A stretch of 64,000 bases of DNA, from contig NZ_JAERRJ010000019.1 of assembly GCF_016741815.1 (NCBI RefSeq), forward strand, positions 1-64,000. Reading direction: 5' to 3'. The stretch is from Nocardia acididurans. GTDB lineage: Bacteria > Actinomycetota > Actinomycetes > Mycobacteriales > Mycobacteriaceae. The position numbers and the translations under genes were made by a program. Positions 1 to 8,522 of the stretch are shown here, one piece after another. The notes under the pieces were generated by a model that saw only the letters and a list, made by a program, of their open reading frames with translations, was not told the DNA's origin and searched no databases. Positions within the stretch are counted from its first letter, which is position 1; the number at the start of each line of letters is the position of its first letter.

Positions 1-1
1 A

Positions 2-534
2 GCGTTGCGGGACTTGGGGATTGAGTCGCATCTAGTGATGAGTCAGTGGGCAGAACGGACGCTGCGTATCGAGACGCAGTGCTCCGTGGACGAGGTCCGG
101 GAGCTCGCCGATAGTTTCCACCGGCACAACAACCAGGCCGCACCGGTCTCGTCGGGCTCCTTCCCTGCTGACGGGATGGTGATCATTCCGTGCAGCATGA
201 ACACTCTTGCGCGTTGGCGCACGGGATTACCGACAACCTGATCGCGCGGGCCGCCGATGTGATGGTGAAGGAGCAGCGCAAGCTCGTCCTCGTCCCTCGG
301 GAGACTCCCCTCAGCTCGATTCATCTGCGAAACATGCTGACACTCAGCGATATCGGCGTGTCGATCGTGCCGCCGATGCCCGCGTTCTACAACCACCCCC
401 GCGGTCTGGACGACGTGGTCGATCGCATCGTCGCTCGAGTACTCGATCAGTTCGGTATCGACAACGATCTGACCATCCGGTGGGGAGTCAGATCGCACGC
501 CGGCAGGGAAGCGATCGCGAACGGTGCGGGGTGA
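2..534 (+). pseudogene. UbiX-like flavin prenyltransferase, 5' partial and frameshifted
   Basis: Two reading frames together give one UbiX/VdcB-type protein. The first frame, open from the left edge, carries the family segments around HLVMSQWAERT, DQAA-like, SSGSF and GMVIIPCSMNTLA. Near position 216 the homology jumps to another frame that continues with AHGITDNLI, then KLVLVPRETPL, IHLRNMLTL and PPMPAFYNHP, ending in VARVLDQFGID. One base appears to be missing after the CSMNTL codons. The family makes prenylated FMN, the cofactor of UbiD-type decarboxylases. As read, the product would stop at 241, so this is a pseudogene or a sequencing error. The N-terminus lies outside the window. The next gene follows after 6 bases. 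Confidence 0.85.
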
Positions 535-540
535 GCGACA

Positions 541-1104
541 GTGGAACTGACACAGGCTATTCGCGAACGGCGCACCGTTCGGCAGTTCGCGTCGACCCCG
601 ATACCTAAGGCGCTCCTGGTCGAGGTGGTCGATCTGGCGTGCTGGGCACCGTCTGCGGGTGGACAGCAGGGATATCGGTTCGTTGTCGCCGCGGGCAGTG
701 CCCGCAACGAGATCCAGGCGCGTGTCGCTGCATCACTGCCGCAGATCCGCCATCTGGTCGAGGCCGAGTTCGCGCATGACCCGGCACTCGCCGAGGAGGT
801 GGTGACCTTTCACGAGGCTTTCGGTGGTGCACCGGTTCTCGTGCTGGCTTTCGCGGGCCACGACGCCGAGGGCGGCCCTGAAGTCCTGTCAGTCAGCGCC
901 GCGATCCAGAATCTGCTGCTCGCCGCGCACCAAGCGGGGTTGGGTACCGCGTGGACCGGTTTTGCCACATTCAACACCGAGATCGCGACGATCGTCGGTA
1001 TGGCCGGCAGACCGTTGATCGGGATCATCCCGATCGGGTACCCACTGAGCACTCCGACGCCCCGTCCACGAGCCGAAGGACGGGTCCAATGGCTCGGGTT
1101 CTGA
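541..1104 (+). CDS. nitroreductase-family FMN oxidoreductase
   Basis: A 187-residue protein from a GTG start 6 bases after the UbiX-like gene. The N-terminal AIRERRTVRQF segment with its paired arginines is the typical nitroreductase phosphate/FMN-binding start; the middle has the WAPSAGGQQGYRFVV segment and the end has GIIPIGYP followed by a short tail. Length fits the family (about 180-220 residues). Such proteins are usually soluble FMN-dependent dimers that reduce nitro groups, quinones or similar substrates; the substrate here is unknown. The stop overlaps the start of the next gene by 16 bases, suggesting co-translation with the oxygenase. Confidence 0.88.
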   Translation: MELTQAIRERRTVRQFASTPIPKALLVEVVDLACWAPSAGGQQGYRFVVAAGSARNEIQARVAASLPQIRHLVEAEFAHDPALAEEVVTFHEAFGGAPVLVLAFAGHDAEGGPEVLSVSAAIQNLLLAAHQAGLGTAWTGFATFNTEIATIVGMAGRPLIGIIPIGYPLSTPTPRPRAEGRVQWLGF

Positions 1105-2027
1105 ACTCACGCACCGTCGTCGCCGACTTGCCCTCGAGCGTCGACGACGGTGCAGCGCAACAGATCCGGAATCTGCTTTGCAGGACCGGTTATGTACTTA
1201 TTCAACCGATTTCGCCGCTGAGTGTCGTCGCTCGCGCGCACGCCGCAACAGCGGAGTTCTTCGGTCTCGCGGCAGAGGACAAGGAACGATTCGTTCCGCC
1301 GCCGGGGCATTTCCTCGGGTATCGAGGCATCGCGACCGAACGTGGTTCAACCGACGAGCCGCATCGGCCCGCAGACCTCAAAGAGCGGTACGCACTCGGG
1401 CGAGCGCCAGCGGAGCATCCCCGCAACGACACGGCGGACAACGCCGATGATCTGGTGCGGCGGATGGATGAGGTCCTGGCTGAATACGCGGCGACGATGG
1501 ACGGGCTTACGGCGTCGATTCTGCGAATCTTGTGCCCTGCCTTGGAGATACCTGCGGACTTCTTCGATGCCCCGATGGCTGGTGGTCTGGCTTTTGTGGT
1601 CGCGCTGAACTATCCGAGGCAGTCCGGTGGCCTCACACCGGTCACCGACCAGCTGCGTGCCGGGCCGCACCGAGATCGCTCCTGCCTGACGATTCTCACC
1701 GGCCATCCCGACCAGCCCACTACGGGGCTGCAGTTCCACACCGACCGCAGATGGACCGAGATGGTGGTTCCCGCAGGGGCATTGCTGGTGAATATCGGAA
1801 GCATGCTGGAGGACTGGACAGCTGGGCGGCTCTCTGCCCCGCTGCACAGGGTTCGTAATCCGACAGGGAATGGGGCGGACAACCGAACCCGTCAGACTCT
1901 GGCGTACTTCGCAAACCCACGGTCGGAGATCGTGCTCGATCCCATCCGGTCAGGTGATCGCCCTGCGCATCGGGGGCAGACGGTCAGCGAGTACCTTGCG
2001 TCGATGTTCGCGCTGCACACGAGCTGA
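1089..2027 (+). CDS. 2-oxoglutarate/Fe(II) oxygenase, isopenicillin N synthase family
   Basis: 312 residues from ATG 1089, which overlaps the nitroreductase end by 16 bases; an upstream extension of the frame reads only as its shadow. The N-terminus has the DIOX_N-like pattern (GYVLIQ, then AEFFGL and KERF). The catalytic core shows GPHRDRS supplying the HxD iron ligands, LHRV supplying the distal histidine, and TRQTLAYF supplying the arginine that binds 2-oxoglutarate, although the following residue is Thr rather than the usual Ser. The family includes IPNS, ACC oxidase and gibberellin oxidases. The substrate cannot be inferred. Clustering with a flavin prenyltransferase and a nitroreductase hints at a small tailoring or catabolic set. 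Confidence 0.85.
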   Translation: MARVLNSRTVVADLPSSVDDGAAQQIRNLLCRTGYVLIQPISPLSVVARAHAATAEFFGLAAEDKERFVPPPGHFLGYRGIATERGSTDEPHRPADLKERYALGRAPAEHPRNDTADNADDLVRRMDEVLAEYAATMDGLTASILRILCPALEIPADFFDAPMAGGLAFVVALNYPRQSGGLTPVTDQLRAGPHRDRSCLTILTGHPDQPTTGLQFHTDRRWTEMVVPAGALLVNIGSMLEDWTAGRLSAPLHRVRNPTGNGADNRTRQTLAYFANPRSEIVLDPIRSGDRPAHRGQTVSEYLASMFALHTS

Positions 2028-2074
2028 GCGACTGGTGGCCGCCGGCGGGGAGTCCATTCGGTCGGGTGCGGGCA

Positions 2075-2482
2075 ATGGTTGACCTACCCGTTTCGGTCGC
2101 GGGTGTTCACGTTGTGGTGGCACCCGGTGCACACGCCTGTGGCCCCTACGCGAATGTCGTACTCGACTTCGAACCTCCCATCTCGCCGGGATCGGTCAGC
2201 GTGGTGTGCTCGGCACCGGAATCTCGCGTACCGAAGTGCTATGGCGAGGCCTTGACTCGCGGGGTGATTGAAGGGCTGAACGGCGTAGCGGCCGCGGTAG
2301 ATGTCGTAGACGGGCGGTTTCATATCGTCGATGCCCGAGAAAGCGCGTACGTGCTTGCGGGACATCAGGCTGCGCGGGCGGCGCTGGTCGCGGCAGGACT
2401 ACTTGCGGCTGCCCACGCTGAGTTGCGATGGGTGGTTTTGCCTGCTCTGGGACAGTCGAGGGCGTCGCGCCTGGATTCGTGA
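2075..2482 (+). CDS. EF-G domain IV-like small protein
   Basis: A protein of 135 residues from ATG 2075; GTG 2066 is an equally possible start. Its sequence follows elongation factor G domain IV: a beta strand with VVLDFEP, then VPKCYGEALTRGVIEGL matching the conserved 'yxxAvxxGxxxgl' helix, then VDVVDGRFHIVDARESAYVLAG matching the 'DGxyHxVDSsexaF' segment. No GTPase domain is present, so it is a stand-alone domain IV. Such stand-alone proteins occur in actinobacteria, but their role is not known to me. It follows the oxygenase on the same strand after 47 bases and may belong to the same operon. Confidence 0.6.
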   Translation: MVDLPVSVAGVHVVVAPGAHACGPYANVVLDFEPPISPGSVSVVCSAPESRVPKCYGEALTRGVIEGLNGVAAAVDVVDGRFHIVDARESAYVLAGHQAARAALVAAGLLAAAHAELRWVVLPALGQSRASRLDS

Positions 2483-3370
2483 GTGTCGTTCGTTCGCTGG
2501 GTCGCGAACGTGGACAGTGTTGGAGATGCTCAAGCAATCGACGCAAGTCACGGTTCGGTACAACATGGCCGGGGCGCAGGTATGGCGAGATGGTGAGATC
2601 AGACCAGCAGATTCCATCTGCTGGTCGATCAAGCGGAGCTGTACACCCGAGGTCGGGTTGCACCTGTTGCGGCGCTGGCTGATCAAAGCGACGACTGGTT
2701 CGCCTCGGATCCGAAGACGCGCCCGGCCACGACACGTGACGAAACTGCCCCAAAGGATATTAAGCCACCCCCGGACCGAACTGCCCGCCATCGGCCCGCC
2801 CACACACACCACCGAAATACGGGACCGGCCCGGGATTCCGTGCACCACGTGCGCGCTCTTTCCCGGCCAACCGGTTCTGGCCGCCGATAACATTCACTTA
2901 TCGGAGGTCAGGATTGGCAGCTCCACCAATCTTTCGGTTATTTTCGTTTGGTTGGTTACGTCACTTTGCAACGTAACCAACCAAACGATTCCTCATTGGG
3001 TTCGTCCCGGCATTGCGTGCCGCCGAAGACCATCCGCTCGTGCAGGCCGTCATCGAGAGCCATCCCGGCCATCCGCAGTTCACCGGGGCCTGGCAGCAGT
3101 CATGCGCCACGTCGACGACACGTTCTCCACCTGCAAGTCTCGGGCTGGACTTCTCCGTAGTCCCCGTCACCCCCGTCACCGGTCACGGCCTGCTGTGGGG
3201 ACGGGGGATCTGGAATGCGTCAACAGCGACTGAAAGCCTCGATGGTCTCGAATGTGAGGCGGTCATCGCGATGCCGTTCACGTCCTGACTCCCCCGAGAC
3301 CGATACGGGGGTAGTGGCGCATCCGTCCGGAATCCGGCGCTAAGCCCGCCAGGGGGCTGAGACCACCTGA
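2483..3370 (+). other. 888-base stretch without a supported gene
   Basis: Several frames are open here, including a 300-codon frame that overlaps the domain IV gene, but all are low-complexity, rich in Arg/Ser/Pro and show no family motif. A 91-codon frame at 3013-3288 starts just after the inverted repeat at 2944-2988 and could be a small gene, but I see no motif in it. A 6-bp hairpin (CCCCCG/CGGGGG, 3291-3311) precedes the IS3 left end. The stretch looks like decayed chromosomal or plasmid DNA at the edge of the IS cluster. Confidence 0.5.
2944..2988. promoter_or_regulatory. perfect 18-bp inverted repeat with 9-nt centre
   Basis: The left arm is TCGTTTGGTTGGTTACGT (2944-2961) and the right arm is its exact complement (2971-2988), separated by CACTTTGCA. 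There is no following T-run, so an intrinsic terminator is unlikely. Long perfect palindromes with TTGGTTGGTTAC-like half-sites are typical of TetR/MarR-type operators; that assignment is inference. Confidence 0.6.
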
Positions 3371-3706
3371 TGAACCGTCACGGGTAAGGGACCGGCTTCT
3401 GTTTCAGACCAGCGCCGGTCGGCGTGGCGATTGTTGAGAGTAGTACGCGGCTTCGTATTCGGCCGGGGTCAGGTAGTCCAGCCGGGAGTGTAGGCGGGCG
3501 TTGTTGTACCAGTCGGCCCATTCCATGAGCGCGAATTCGACCTCGGTGAGGGTCTTGAACGGGCCGTGCCGGTTGACGACCTCGGTCTTGAACAACCCGA
3601 TGATCGACTCGGCCAGAGCGTTGTCATAGGCATCCCCGACCGAACCTATGGACGCCGAGAGTCCTTGCAGAGCAAGGGATTCAGTGAACTTCACCGAGGT
3701 GTATTG

Positions 3707-5161
3707 GCCGTATTCAATCGGTCGTCGCAACACCGGATGGTTGGAGCGATCGTAGCTGTTCGGTGAAGGCTTCGGCCGGGGTCCTCCAGCCGAGTATCTT
3801 GCGGGGTCGGCTGTTGAGTGTGTGGGCGACGGCTGCGATGTCACGCGCCGACCAGCGAGACAGATCGGATCCCTTCGGGAAGTATTGCCGCAGAAGACCA
3901 TTCGTGTTCTCGTTGGTGCCGCGCTGCCAAGGACTTTTCGGGTCGGCGAAGTAGACCTTCACGCCCGTGCAGGCGGTGAACCGGGCATGGTCGGACAATT
4001 CCTTGCCCCGATCCCAGGTCAGCGACCGGCGCAACTGCGGTGGCAGCGGGTTGAGTGTCCGGGTGAGGGCATCGGTCATGGTGACGGCGCCATAGCCGGC
4101 CAGGGCGGGCCCGTTCTTGGTGCGTGCGATGGTGCCGTATCCGGCCTCGCGGGGCAGGTGGATCAGCATCGTGAACCGGGTGGTCCGCTCGACCAGGGTT
4201 GCGATCGCCGAACGCTGTAGCCCGATCACCAGATCGCCTTCCCAATGCCCAGCCACCGCCCGCTCATCGACCTCGTTGGGCCGGTTGGCGATCAATGTTT
4301 CGGTGGTGACATGCGCCCACGCCTTCTGCCGGGCACGGGCGCGCGGGACTCGCAGCGCCCGGCCACGGCGCAGACATCCGACGAGCGAACGTTCTAGTCC
4401 GCCACGGGATTCGACATAGAGAGCCTGGTAGATCGCCTCGTGGCTCAGCCGCATCGATTCATCGTCGGGGAATTCGTGTTTCAGCCGGTTGGCGATCTGC
4501 TCGGGACTCCATGCGCTCACCCACGCCCGATCGCCGCGATGCGGCTTGTTGCGGCCCTTCCATTCCGGTCCCGCCGGTCCTGCTGCGACGCGGCCGTCGG
4601 CGTCGCGGACGACCCCGGAGAGCCGGTCCTGCACGTATTCGCGCAGCCGATCGTTGACGACCAGTTTCGCGGTCTTGGGGCGTCTGGCGCGGCGTTCGGC
4701 ATGCCACTGCGCGGTCGACGCCTTGTATTCCAGCCGGTAGGTGCGGGTGGAGGCGTTGCGGCGCAATTCCCGCGAGATCGTCGACGGTGACCGCCCGAGC
4801 CGCCGCGCGATCTCGCGCACGCCCGCGTCCTGCGCACGCCACAGCGCGATGTCCTCACGCTCGGCCGAGGACAGATCCCGACCCGAAACCGTCGGGGCCA
4901 GAGCAGGATTCACGCCGCCAGCATGCCGGAACCACCGGAACCCGACCGGTGAGGATACCCCCGCTTCCGCAGCGGCATCCTCGGTCATCGCCCCGCGCGC
5001 GACCGCCGCCCAGAAACTCACTCGATCCTCACGCCAGGCCACCGTCGGTCGCCCAGGCGAGGGCATCTGGCCCCGATACTCGCGAACGTCCTTCCACCGT
5101 CGAACCGCTCCCATGCAACACCTCCAAGATCGAGGTGTTGCGACGATCAGTTGAATACGGC
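3707..5161 (-). mobile_element. IS30-family element nested in the IS3 transposase gene
   Basis: 1,455 bp bounded by inverted repeats that start GCCGTATTCAA and continue to TCGTCGCAACACC on both sides, with 3 mismatches in 28 bases. The target duplication is TTG at 3704-3706 and 5162-5164 (plus strand); removing one copy with the element rebuilds the IS3 transposase codons. A 2-4 bp duplication is usual for IS30. One transposase gene fills the element. Confidence 0.92.
3714..5114 (-). CDS. IS30-family transposase
   Basis: 466 residues on the minus strand from an ATG with GGAGG 6 bases upstream, inside the terminal repeats at both ends. The N-terminal half contains an HTH of the IS30 type (DAGVREIARRLGRSPSTISREL). 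The DDE catalytic domain reads GHWEGDLVIG for the first Asp, SLTWDRGKEL for the second Asp and PWQRGTNENTNGL for the Glu, followed by FPKGSDL, the usual IS30 tail. Length is slightly above the common 320-470 range. All catalytic residues are present, so this copy looks active. It is autonomous and unrelated to the plasmid functions. Confidence 0.95.
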   Translation of the reverse strand: MGAVRRWKDVREYRGQMPSPGRPTVAWREDRVSFWAAVARGAMTEDAAAEAGVSSPVGFRWFRHAGGVNPALAPTVSGRDLSSAEREDIALWRAQDAGVREIARRLGRSPSTISRELRRNASTRTYRLEYKASTAQWHAERRARRPKTAKLVVNDRLREYVQDRLSGVVRDADGRVAAGPAGPEWKGRNKPHRGDRAWVSAWSPEQIANRLKHEFPDDESMRLSHEAIYQALYVESRGGLERSLVGCLRRGRALRVPRARARQKAWAHVTTETLIANRPNEVDERAVAGHWEGDLVIGLQRSAIATLVERTTRFTMLIHLPREAGYGTIARTKNGPALAGYGAVTMTDALTRTLNPLPPQLRRSLTWDRGKELSDHARFTACTGVKVYFADPKSPWQRGTNENTNGLLRQYFPKGSDLSRWSARDIAAVAHTLNSRPRKILGWRTPAEAFTEQLRSLQPSGVATTD

Positions 5162-5778
5162 TTGGGACCCGGCGTCGCTGTGGTGGATCAGTCCGGGCTC
5201 GATCGGATGCCCGTAATGATCACGCCGCCACACGGCCATATTGAGTGCCTTGGACACCAACGCGGTGGTTTTCGTGGCGGCGGTGGTCCAGCCAACGATG
5301 GCGCGGGAGTAGGCGTCGAACACGAACGCCACATACGCCCACCCGGTCCAGGTCGAGACATAGGTGAAATCGGCGACCCACACGCGGTTCGGCGCGAGGG
5401 CGGTGAAGTCCCGGTTGAGCTTGTCGCCAGCGCGGATCCCGTCCTTGGCTGCGATCGTGGTGCGCAGCTTGCGGCCACGCACGATCCCGTTCATGCCGAG
5501 GTCGCGCATGATCCGATCCACGGTGCAGAAGGCCACCCGGTGGCCTTTCCGGCGCAGATAGCGCGTCATTTTCCGACGCCCGTACATTTCCTCGGGCTGG
5601 CCCAGCAGATCACGTAATGCGTTCTCCACGTGCGCATCCGCGATGTCGCGGGCCGAGGGTGGCCGGCGGCGGGCCTTGCGATAGGTCCGCGGCGCGATCT
5701 GGATTCCGTGCGCCGAGAGCGCACGACAGACCGACTCGACGCCATAGACCTTGCGGTATTCGTCGATGAACCCGACGA

Positions 5779-6117
5779 TCAACGCTGTCGCGGGTCGAGT
5801 TCCCGCGCGAAAAAAGCCGACGCCAACTTCAGAATCTCGTTGGCCTGCTTCAGATCTCGGTTTTCTTTCCGCAAGCGCGCCAGTTCCTCGCGCTCCGCCG
5901 CCGACAGGTCCACCGAACCCTTCGCGCTGGGCTGGGAGCCGTGAGTGAGCGCCTTTTTCACCCACACCCGCAGCATCTCGTAATGCACGTCGACCAGCGG
6001 GCCGATCGCCTTGGCGGCGGCATACGGGGACTCGAACTCATCGAGGCGCTCGAGGACCAGACGGACGGCCTTCTCGCGAACCTCGGGCGGGTAACGCTTC
6101 GTCATGATGGGAACCAT
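5779..6117 (-). CDS. IS3-family OrfA (HTH protein)
   Basis: 112 residues on the minus strand; a second in-frame ATG at 6105 (MTKRYPP) is a more family-like start. The protein has the IS3 OrfA plan: a homeodomain-like helix-turn-helix (EVREKAVRLVLERLDE through LRVWVKKAL) and then a leucine-zipper helix (LARLRKENRDLKQANEILKLA) that pairs transposase subunits. orfB begins in the -1 frame near the run of six T at 5810-5815, the usual programmed frameshift signal that yields the OrfAB fusion. Because orfB is interrupted, OrfA is the only complete product of this element and could act as an inhibitor, which is inference. Confidence 0.9.
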   Translation of the reverse strand: MVPIMTKRYPPEVREKAVRLVLERLDEFESPYAAAKAIGPLVDVHYEMLRVWVKKALTHGSQPSAKGSVDLSAAEREELARLRKENRDLKQANEILKLASAFFARELDPRQR

Positions 6118-6439
6118 CTTCCACTAGGAAGAAGCGGCCCCAAACCCGTGACGGTTCATGACCCCTGTTTGGCGAATCGTGGGCGGCGTTGCGGCGCTGG
6201 GTTTCATGTGCGGCTGTGTGTGATGAGGATGCGTAGTCTTCGTGCCACCCGGATTGCTCCTGCGGCGCGTACTTGAGTCCGCCGCCGGAGTCCAAGACGA
6301 AGATGCGAGACCCTTGATCATGTGGGCTGAGCCGTGCCTCTTTAGGTCGGGTGCGGAGCAGGCAATGCTGGTAGGCCCCGGGTCCACCCCCCGATGGTTG
6401 GTTCCCGCTGCCTTGCCGGTGAGCTGTCCAGCCAAGGTG

Positions 6440-6733
6440 GGTCCACAGCCCGCTGATCCGCGGCCTGCTTGCCTTCGACGACAAGGCGTTCCAGGGTGGC
6501 GATGCCCGGCAGGAGCGCTTTCGGGCCGTCACCGGTCGTCCACGCCTGATCGGCGATCCAAGCCGCCACCTCGGCGAAGGGCGTCAGATCGTAGGCGCGG
6601 ATGATCTCGACCTGGTGCTCGTACCGCGTGGGCTTGCGATCGAGGTAGGACTTCACACACGACGCATCCGCGCGATCTCGAGCTGCTCGGCCAGAAACTC
6701 GATCACTACAGGGTCCGGCAGGAACATGCCCCA
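6440..6733 (-). pseudogene. Tn3-family transposase N-terminal remnant
   Basis: On the minus strand, the segment VVIEFLAEQLEIA, then after a one-base frameshift SYLDRKPTRYEHQVEIIRAYDL and LLPGIATLERLVVE, match the DUF4158 N-terminal domain of Tn3 transposases (the 'R..R.EH..EI...Y' and 'LLPG...LER' signatures). The catalytic DDE region is absent. The remnant is cut on one side by the second IS3 element (6752) and fades into unrecognisable sequence near 6440. It marks an older transposon insertion in this segment; the DNA between it and 6161 shows no gene. Confidence 0.72.
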
Positions 6734-6848
6734 GGTACCGCACTATCACCAGGGACTGCTGCAGGATCAGGTGACAGTGTGACCTGCCCTACCTCTCGGG
6801 TTCCAGTTTCGGTGGCTAACCGGCAGCCTTCACGAGAGGCTGATCGCC

Positions 6849-7145
6849 ATGCCACGTCCCTATCCTGCCGAGTTCCGGGCGCGAGCGGTCGCGCTGGTGC
6901 GCGCGGGCAAACCCGCGAAACAGACGGCCGTCGAACTGGGAATCCATCCGGTGACACTGTCGAAGTGGTTGCGCCAGGACGACATTGATCACGGTCTACG
7001 ACCGGGCAAGTCCTCGACCGAGTCGGCCGAACTCCGTGCTGCGCGGCGGCGGATTCGGGAGCTGGAGGGTGAGCTGGCGATCGTGCGGCAGGCCGCGAAG
7101 TTCCTCGGTGAGGACAAGCCCCGCCCAAAAGGCTCTACCCGGTGA
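6849..7145 (+). CDS. IS3-family OrfA
   Basis: 98 residues. It begins with the family start PRPYPAEFRARAVALVR, then the HTH AVELGIHPVTLSKWLRQD, and ends with a heptad-like helix (LRAARRRIRELEGELAIVRQA) followed by KFLGEDKPRP. The stop overlaps the GTG start of orfB in the -1 frame (GTGA, 7142-7145), so either coupling or programmed frameshifting would produce OrfAB. The upstream region is the IS left end, which normally carries the weak transposase promoter. It differs in sequence from the OrfA at 5779-6117, so the two IS3 elements are different subgroups. Confidence 0.9.
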   Translation: MPRPYPAEFRARAVALVRAGKPAKQTAVELGIHPVTLSKWLRQDDIDHGLRPGKSSTESAELRAARRRIRELEGELAIVRQAAKFLGEDKPRPKGSTR

Positions 7146-8009
7146 TCGACCGTCTCGTCGACGCCGGGGCACCGGTGGACAGGTGTTGCCGGATCCTCGG
7201 AGTTGCCCGGCAGAACTACTACAAGCACAAACGCACCCCTGCCACGCCCACGCAGTTGCGCCGTCAGTGGCTGACCGGGCTGATCCGCGAGGTCCACGTC
7301 GCCTCCCGCGGCACCTACGGCTATCGGCGGATCCACGCCGAACTCACCCTCGCGATGCGGGTGCGGGTCTGCTCCCGGGACGGTGTCGGTCCTGATGACC
7401 CAGGCCGGCATCGACGGACTGCCGGGCCCAGTGCGGGTCAAACGCCTGCACGGTGTCGCGACTGCCGACGATCTGGTCAACCGCAAATTCCACCGCTTGC
7501 GCCCAAATGAGTTGTGGGTCACCGATATAACGCAACATCGGACGCGGGAAGGGTGGGTGTTCTGCGCCGCCGTGCTCGACGCGTTCAGCCGTCGGATCGT
7601 GGGCTGGTCGATCGATTCGAAACAGGACTCGACCCTGGTCGTCAACGCCCTGGACATGGCGATCCGCAACCGGCGCCCCGAACCCGGCGTGATCGTGCAT
7701 GCCGACCACGGAACTCAGTTCACCTCTTGGGTTTTCGGCGACAAGGTCCGCTCCGCAGGTCTGCTGCCGTCGTTCGGGTCCGTCGGTGACGGGCTGGACA
7801 ACGCGATGATGGAGAGCTTCTGGTCCTCGATGCAGATCGAGCTGCTCAACCGCCGGAAATGGAAGACCCGAGTCGAGCTGGCGAACGCGATCTTCGACTA
7901 CATCGAGATCTTCCACAACCGCCAGCGCCGCCACTCCGCGCTCGGCTACCGCACCCCGATCGAGTTCGAACTACGCTACGAGAACGACACCATCCACGCT
8001 GTCAGTTAG
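7142..8009 (+). pseudogene. IS3-family OrfB transposase with internal frameshift
   Basis: The first part (7142 to about 7380) reads as the OrfB N-terminus with CRILGVARQNYYKHKR and GTYGYRRIHAELT. The frame then changes near 7380, and the rest continues in another frame with VSVLMTQAGIDGLPG and the full catalytic core: LWVTDIT (Asp), IVHADHGTQFTS (Asp), DNAMMESFWSSMQ (Glu) and RRHSALGYRTPIEFE. The change is equivalent to one extra base around 7376-7385. The site is not a recognisable slippery run, so I read it as a mutation. The family's role is strand transfer of the IS; this copy is probably inactive on its own. Confidence 0.88.
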
Positions 8010-8157
8010 CCACTGCGACTGGAACCCAAACGATGGGGCAGGTCAAGTTGTCACCTATCCATGCAGCAGTCCCAATCGAGTGGTCGAAAGCGCTGCTTGA
8101 TACATAAGCAAATTCGCATAGTGTGATATTATAATCTAACGTGGCCGCATCACGTCC

Positions 8158-8484
8158 TCACGCCGTTCGAACGCGAACCATCTGCCCCCCTTGCTCCAAG
8201 CGGCGCGCCCGCCTGCGGTCGACATTCTCCGTCAAGATGTGGAGCAGGTGAGGAAGGTCCGCGATGTTGTCCTCCCGCAGGGCCGTGACGGTTTCCTCGG
8301 CGAGCGCGCACCACATCTCTTTGACTCGATCAGTAAGAATTCGGCCGCTCTCGGTGAGTTCCACGACACTGGCGCGTTTGTCGGAGGCTGCCGGCGTACG
8401 ACGGATGTGTCCAGATGCCTCGAGCTTGCGTGCCATGAGTGTGACGGTCGGGGGCTCACAACCCAGGTCGGCGGCCCGATACCG
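8158..8484 (-). pseudogene. MarR-family regulator, 5'-truncated
   Basis: On the minus strand the reading begins at the border of an orphan IS end (8485) with RAADLGCEPPTVTLMARKLEASGHIRR, the recognition helix and wing start of a MarR winged helix, followed by SDKRASVVELTESGR (the wing, with the conserved 'D.R...v.LT..G' pattern) and a C-terminal dimerisation helix. The first helices are missing. The IS end therefore replaced the 5' part of the gene. The fragment cannot form a complete regulator. AT-rich DNA follows its stop codon. Confidence 0.8.
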
Positions 8485-8522
8485 GGGACTGCTGCAGGAT
8501 CGGTGACAGCGTGACCTGCCCC
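8485..8522 (+). repeat. orphan terminal repeat of an IS3 element
   Basis: GGGACTGCTGCAGGATC, then GGTGACAGCGTGACCTGCCC, matches the left end of the IS3 element at 6752 with one deletion and one substitution. No transposase follows in the next kilobase. It looks like the residue of another copy that broke the marR gene and then lost its body; the DNA from 8523 to about 8685 shows no gene. Confidence 0.75.

Larger units (their letters stand above)
3404..5820 (-). pseudogene. IS3 orfB transposase split by IS30 insertion
   Basis: The DDE (rve-type) transposase is in two parts on the minus strand. The N-terminal part (about 5820-5162) holds the HTH_21-like region (MYGRRKMTRYLRRKGH), then VWVADFTYV with the first Asp and HHSDAGSQ with the second Asp. 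The reading is then broken by 1.46 kb of IS30 and resumes at 3706 with YTSVKFTE, followed by DNALAES with the catalytic Glu and the usual LHSRLDYLTPAEYE tail, ending at 3404. Removing 3707-5164 restores one continuous frame. The N-terminal part is entered from orfA by a probable -1 shift on a run of six T (minus strand, 5810-5815). It cannot make a functional product now. Confidence 0.92.
3371..6158 (-). mobile_element. IS3-family element, interrupted by an IS30-family element
   Basis: The ends are imperfect inverted repeats beginning TGAACCGTCACGGGT (left, 3371) and the same 15 bases on the complement of the right end (6158). The flanks carry a 3-bp direct repeat TGA (3368-3370 and 6159-6161), as expected for IS3 transposition. 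Without the nested IS30 copy and its duplication the element is 1,330 bp, normal for the family. orfA and orfB lie on the minus strand. Confidence 0.88.
6752..8073 (+). mobile_element. second IS3-family element (about 1.32 kb)
   Basis: The ends are inverted repeats starting GGGACTGCTGCA on both sides and continuing with AGGTGACA, TGACCTGCCC and GGGTTCCAGT with scattered mismatches. I see no clear target duplication next to the ends (CCA to the left, AAT to the right), so the copy may have recombined after insertion. It contains orfA and a frameshifted orfB on the plus strand, and its left end abuts the Tn3 remnant. Confidence 0.85.

Noticed and set aside
2331..3233. Plus-strand frame of 300 codons
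   Set aside because: It overlaps the EF-G domain IV-like gene in a shifted frame and continues as low-complexity Arg/Pro/Ser sequence without any domain.
3291..3410. Resemblance to a TPP riboswitch (GGGGGCTGAGA, then TGAACC and CGGGTAA with CCGGC)
   Set aside because: The TGAACC-CGGGT part is the left terminal repeat of the IS3 element and recurs inverted at its other end. The DNA that rejoins after removal of the IS does not contain the second half of a TPP riboswitch.
7376..7385. Programmed frameshift inside the second IS3 orfB
   Set aside because: No slippery heptamer is present and the usual IS3 shift occurs at the orfA/orfB junction, which is intact at 7142; a simple indel is the better explanation.
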